From positions 1 to 6,713 of the forward strand of contig JANMCC010000264.1 of the NCBI GenBank assembly GCA_031360885.1: a stretch of 6,713 nucleotides of DNA, written 5' to 3'. Below the pieces are notes generated by a model. The model did not search any database. It was given only the letters and a program-made list of their open reading frames with translations, and had not been told where the DNA came from. A program made the position numbers and the translations under genes. This document shows, in pieces, positions 5,801 through 6,713 of the stretch. The stretch comes from Schlegelella_A sp031360885. GTDB taxonomy: Bacteria > Pseudomonadota > Gammaproteobacteria > Burkholderiales > Burkholderiaceae_C. The stretch's first letter is position 1. Every line of letters starts with the position of its first letter.

Positions 5801-6713
5801 AGAAGCTGATCAATCACGTCGACGACGTCCTGGCCGAATCGCTCGACGGCTTCGCCGCGGCGCATGCCGACATCGTCAGCCTCGGCGCCGAGCGCAAGTT
5901 CGTGCAGCGCAAGACGCTCAAGCCCGGCAAGGTGGCGCTGATCTCGGGCGGCGGCTCGGGCCACGAGCCGCTGCACGCCGGCTTCGTCGGCCGCGGCATG
6001 CTCGACGCGGCCTGCCCGGGCCAGGTGTTCACCTCGCCCACGCCCGACCAGATGCTAGCCGCGGCCGAGGCGGTGGACGGCGGCGCCGGCACGCTCTTCA
6101 TCGTCAAGAACTACTCCGGCGACATGATGAACTTCCAGATGGCCGCGGAGATGCTGACCAGCGACAACGCCACGGTCATCGTCAACGACGATGTCGCCGT
6201 CGAGAACTCCACCTACACCACCGGCCGGCGCGGCGTCGCCGGCACGCTGGTGGTCGAGAAGCTGCTCGGCGCCGCGGCCGAGCGCGGCGACGGCCTCGCG
6301 GCGCTGAAGGCGCTGGGCGACAGCGTCAACAAGGCGACCGCGTCGATGGGCGTCGCCCTGACGTCGTGCACCGTGCCCGCCGCCGGCAAGGCGACCTTCC
6401 AGATCGGCGCCGACGAGATGGAGATGGGCGTCGGCATCCACGGCGAGCCCGGCCGGCGCCGGGTCAGGCTCGGCACGGCCGACGAGATCGCCGGCGAGCT
6501 GGTCGGCGCGATCCTCAAGGACCTGTCGATGGCGCGCGGCCAGGGGGTGCTGCTGCTGGTCAACGGCTTCGGCGGCACGCCCCTGCTCGAGCTCTACCTG
6601 ATGGTCAGCGCCGCGCTCAAGGTCCTGCGCGGCTCGGGCATCCAGCCGGTGCGCTTCCTGACCGGCTCGTACGTCACCTCGCTCGAGATGGCGGGCTGCT
6701 CGATCTCGGTCAC
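5797..6713 (+). CDS. dhaK: Dihydroxyacetone kinase subunit DhaK (ketose-binding subunit), truncated by window end
   Basis: The frame opens at ATG 5797, preceded by GAGGA (5788-5792), and stays open to the window edge: 305 complete codons plus 2 nt. DhaK binds dihydroxyacetone or a related short ketose as a covalent hemiaminal on a histidine. The start MKKLINHVDDVLAESL resembles E. coli DhaK (MKKLINDVQDVLDEQL). Key residues are His56 in SGGGSGHEP, Asp109 in KNYSGD and the substrate-binding His215 in GVGIHGEPG, matching E. coli His56, Asp109 and His218. TSPTPDQM, NDDVAV and TTGRRGVAGT are also conserved. The insertion that E. coli DhaK carries after the GEPG region is missing, so the full protein should be near 330 residues, with about 25 lying beyond the window. 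The true substrate could be dihydroxyacetone or a tetrulose such as erythrulose, since DhaK homologues acting on both are known. Confidence 0.95.
   Translation, partial: MKKLINHVDDVLAESLDGFAAAHADIVSLGAERKFVQRKTLKPGKVALISGGGSGHEPLHAGFVGRGMLDAACPGQVFTSPTPDQMLAAAEAVDGGAGTLFIVKNYSGDMMNFQMAAEMLTSDNATVIVNDDVAVENSTYTTGRRGVAGTLVVEKLLGAAAERGDGLAALKALGDSVNKATASMGVALTSCTVPAAGKATFQIGADEMEMGVGIHGEPGRRRVRLGTADEIAGELVGAILKDLSMARGQGVLLLVNGFGGTPLLELYLMVSAALKVLRGSGIQPVRFLTGSYVTSLEMAGCSISV

Noticed and set aside
1..6713. CRISPR arrays, insertion sequences, tRNA/rRNA genes, toxin-antitoxin or phage genes.
   Set aside because: No direct-repeat array, terminal inverted repeats with a transposase, or RNA gene was seen; nearly every base lies in one of the eight co-directional genes.

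Overview
The window is a single-strand, tightly packed stretch of a catabolic operon from a high-G+C bacterium. G+C is well above 60% by eye, third codon positions are overwhelmingly G or C, and the gene families are typical of Alpha- and Betaproteobacteria. No rRNA, tRNA or phylogenetic marker is present, so the organism cannot be fixed further. All eight genes are on the + strand and gaps are at most 74 nt. Three junctions are 4-8 nt start/stop overlaps. No promoter or convincing terminator lies inside the window, so it is an internal slice of a longer transcript.

Layout: (1) 1-801, C-terminal 266 residues of a periplasmic family-1 solute-binding protein, cut by the window edge. (2) A 74-nt gap with a strong GC hairpin. 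(3) 876-1829 and 1837-2793, two MalF/MalG-type permeases; the second has an enlarged first periplasmic loop. (4) 2790-3014, a 74-residue protein with two predicted membrane helices that I can place only as a conserved-context small protein. (5) 3028-4122 and 4115-5146, two different MalK-type ATPases; the first has an altered signature motif (LSSGD). (6) 5183-5800, dhaL, and 5797-6713, dhaK, cut by the right edge; these are the two subunits of a dihydroxyacetone-type ketose kinase.

The simplest reading is an uptake-and-activation module. The binding protein captures a small polyol or ketose in the periplasm. The two permeases, possibly with the small membrane protein, carry it inward using the two ATPases. 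DhaK binds a short ketose covalently through a histidine, and DhaL supplies the phosphoryl group. The co-transcribed kinase points to a C3-C4 substrate (dihydroxyacetone, glycerol, erythrulose or a tetritol oxidised to it). The substrate itself cannot be read from the sequence. Nothing here is clearly a wholly new system. The most interesting parts are the small membrane protein, the asymmetric ATPase/permease pairs, the cysteine-bearing periplasmic loop, and the open questions of substrate and phosphoryl donor.
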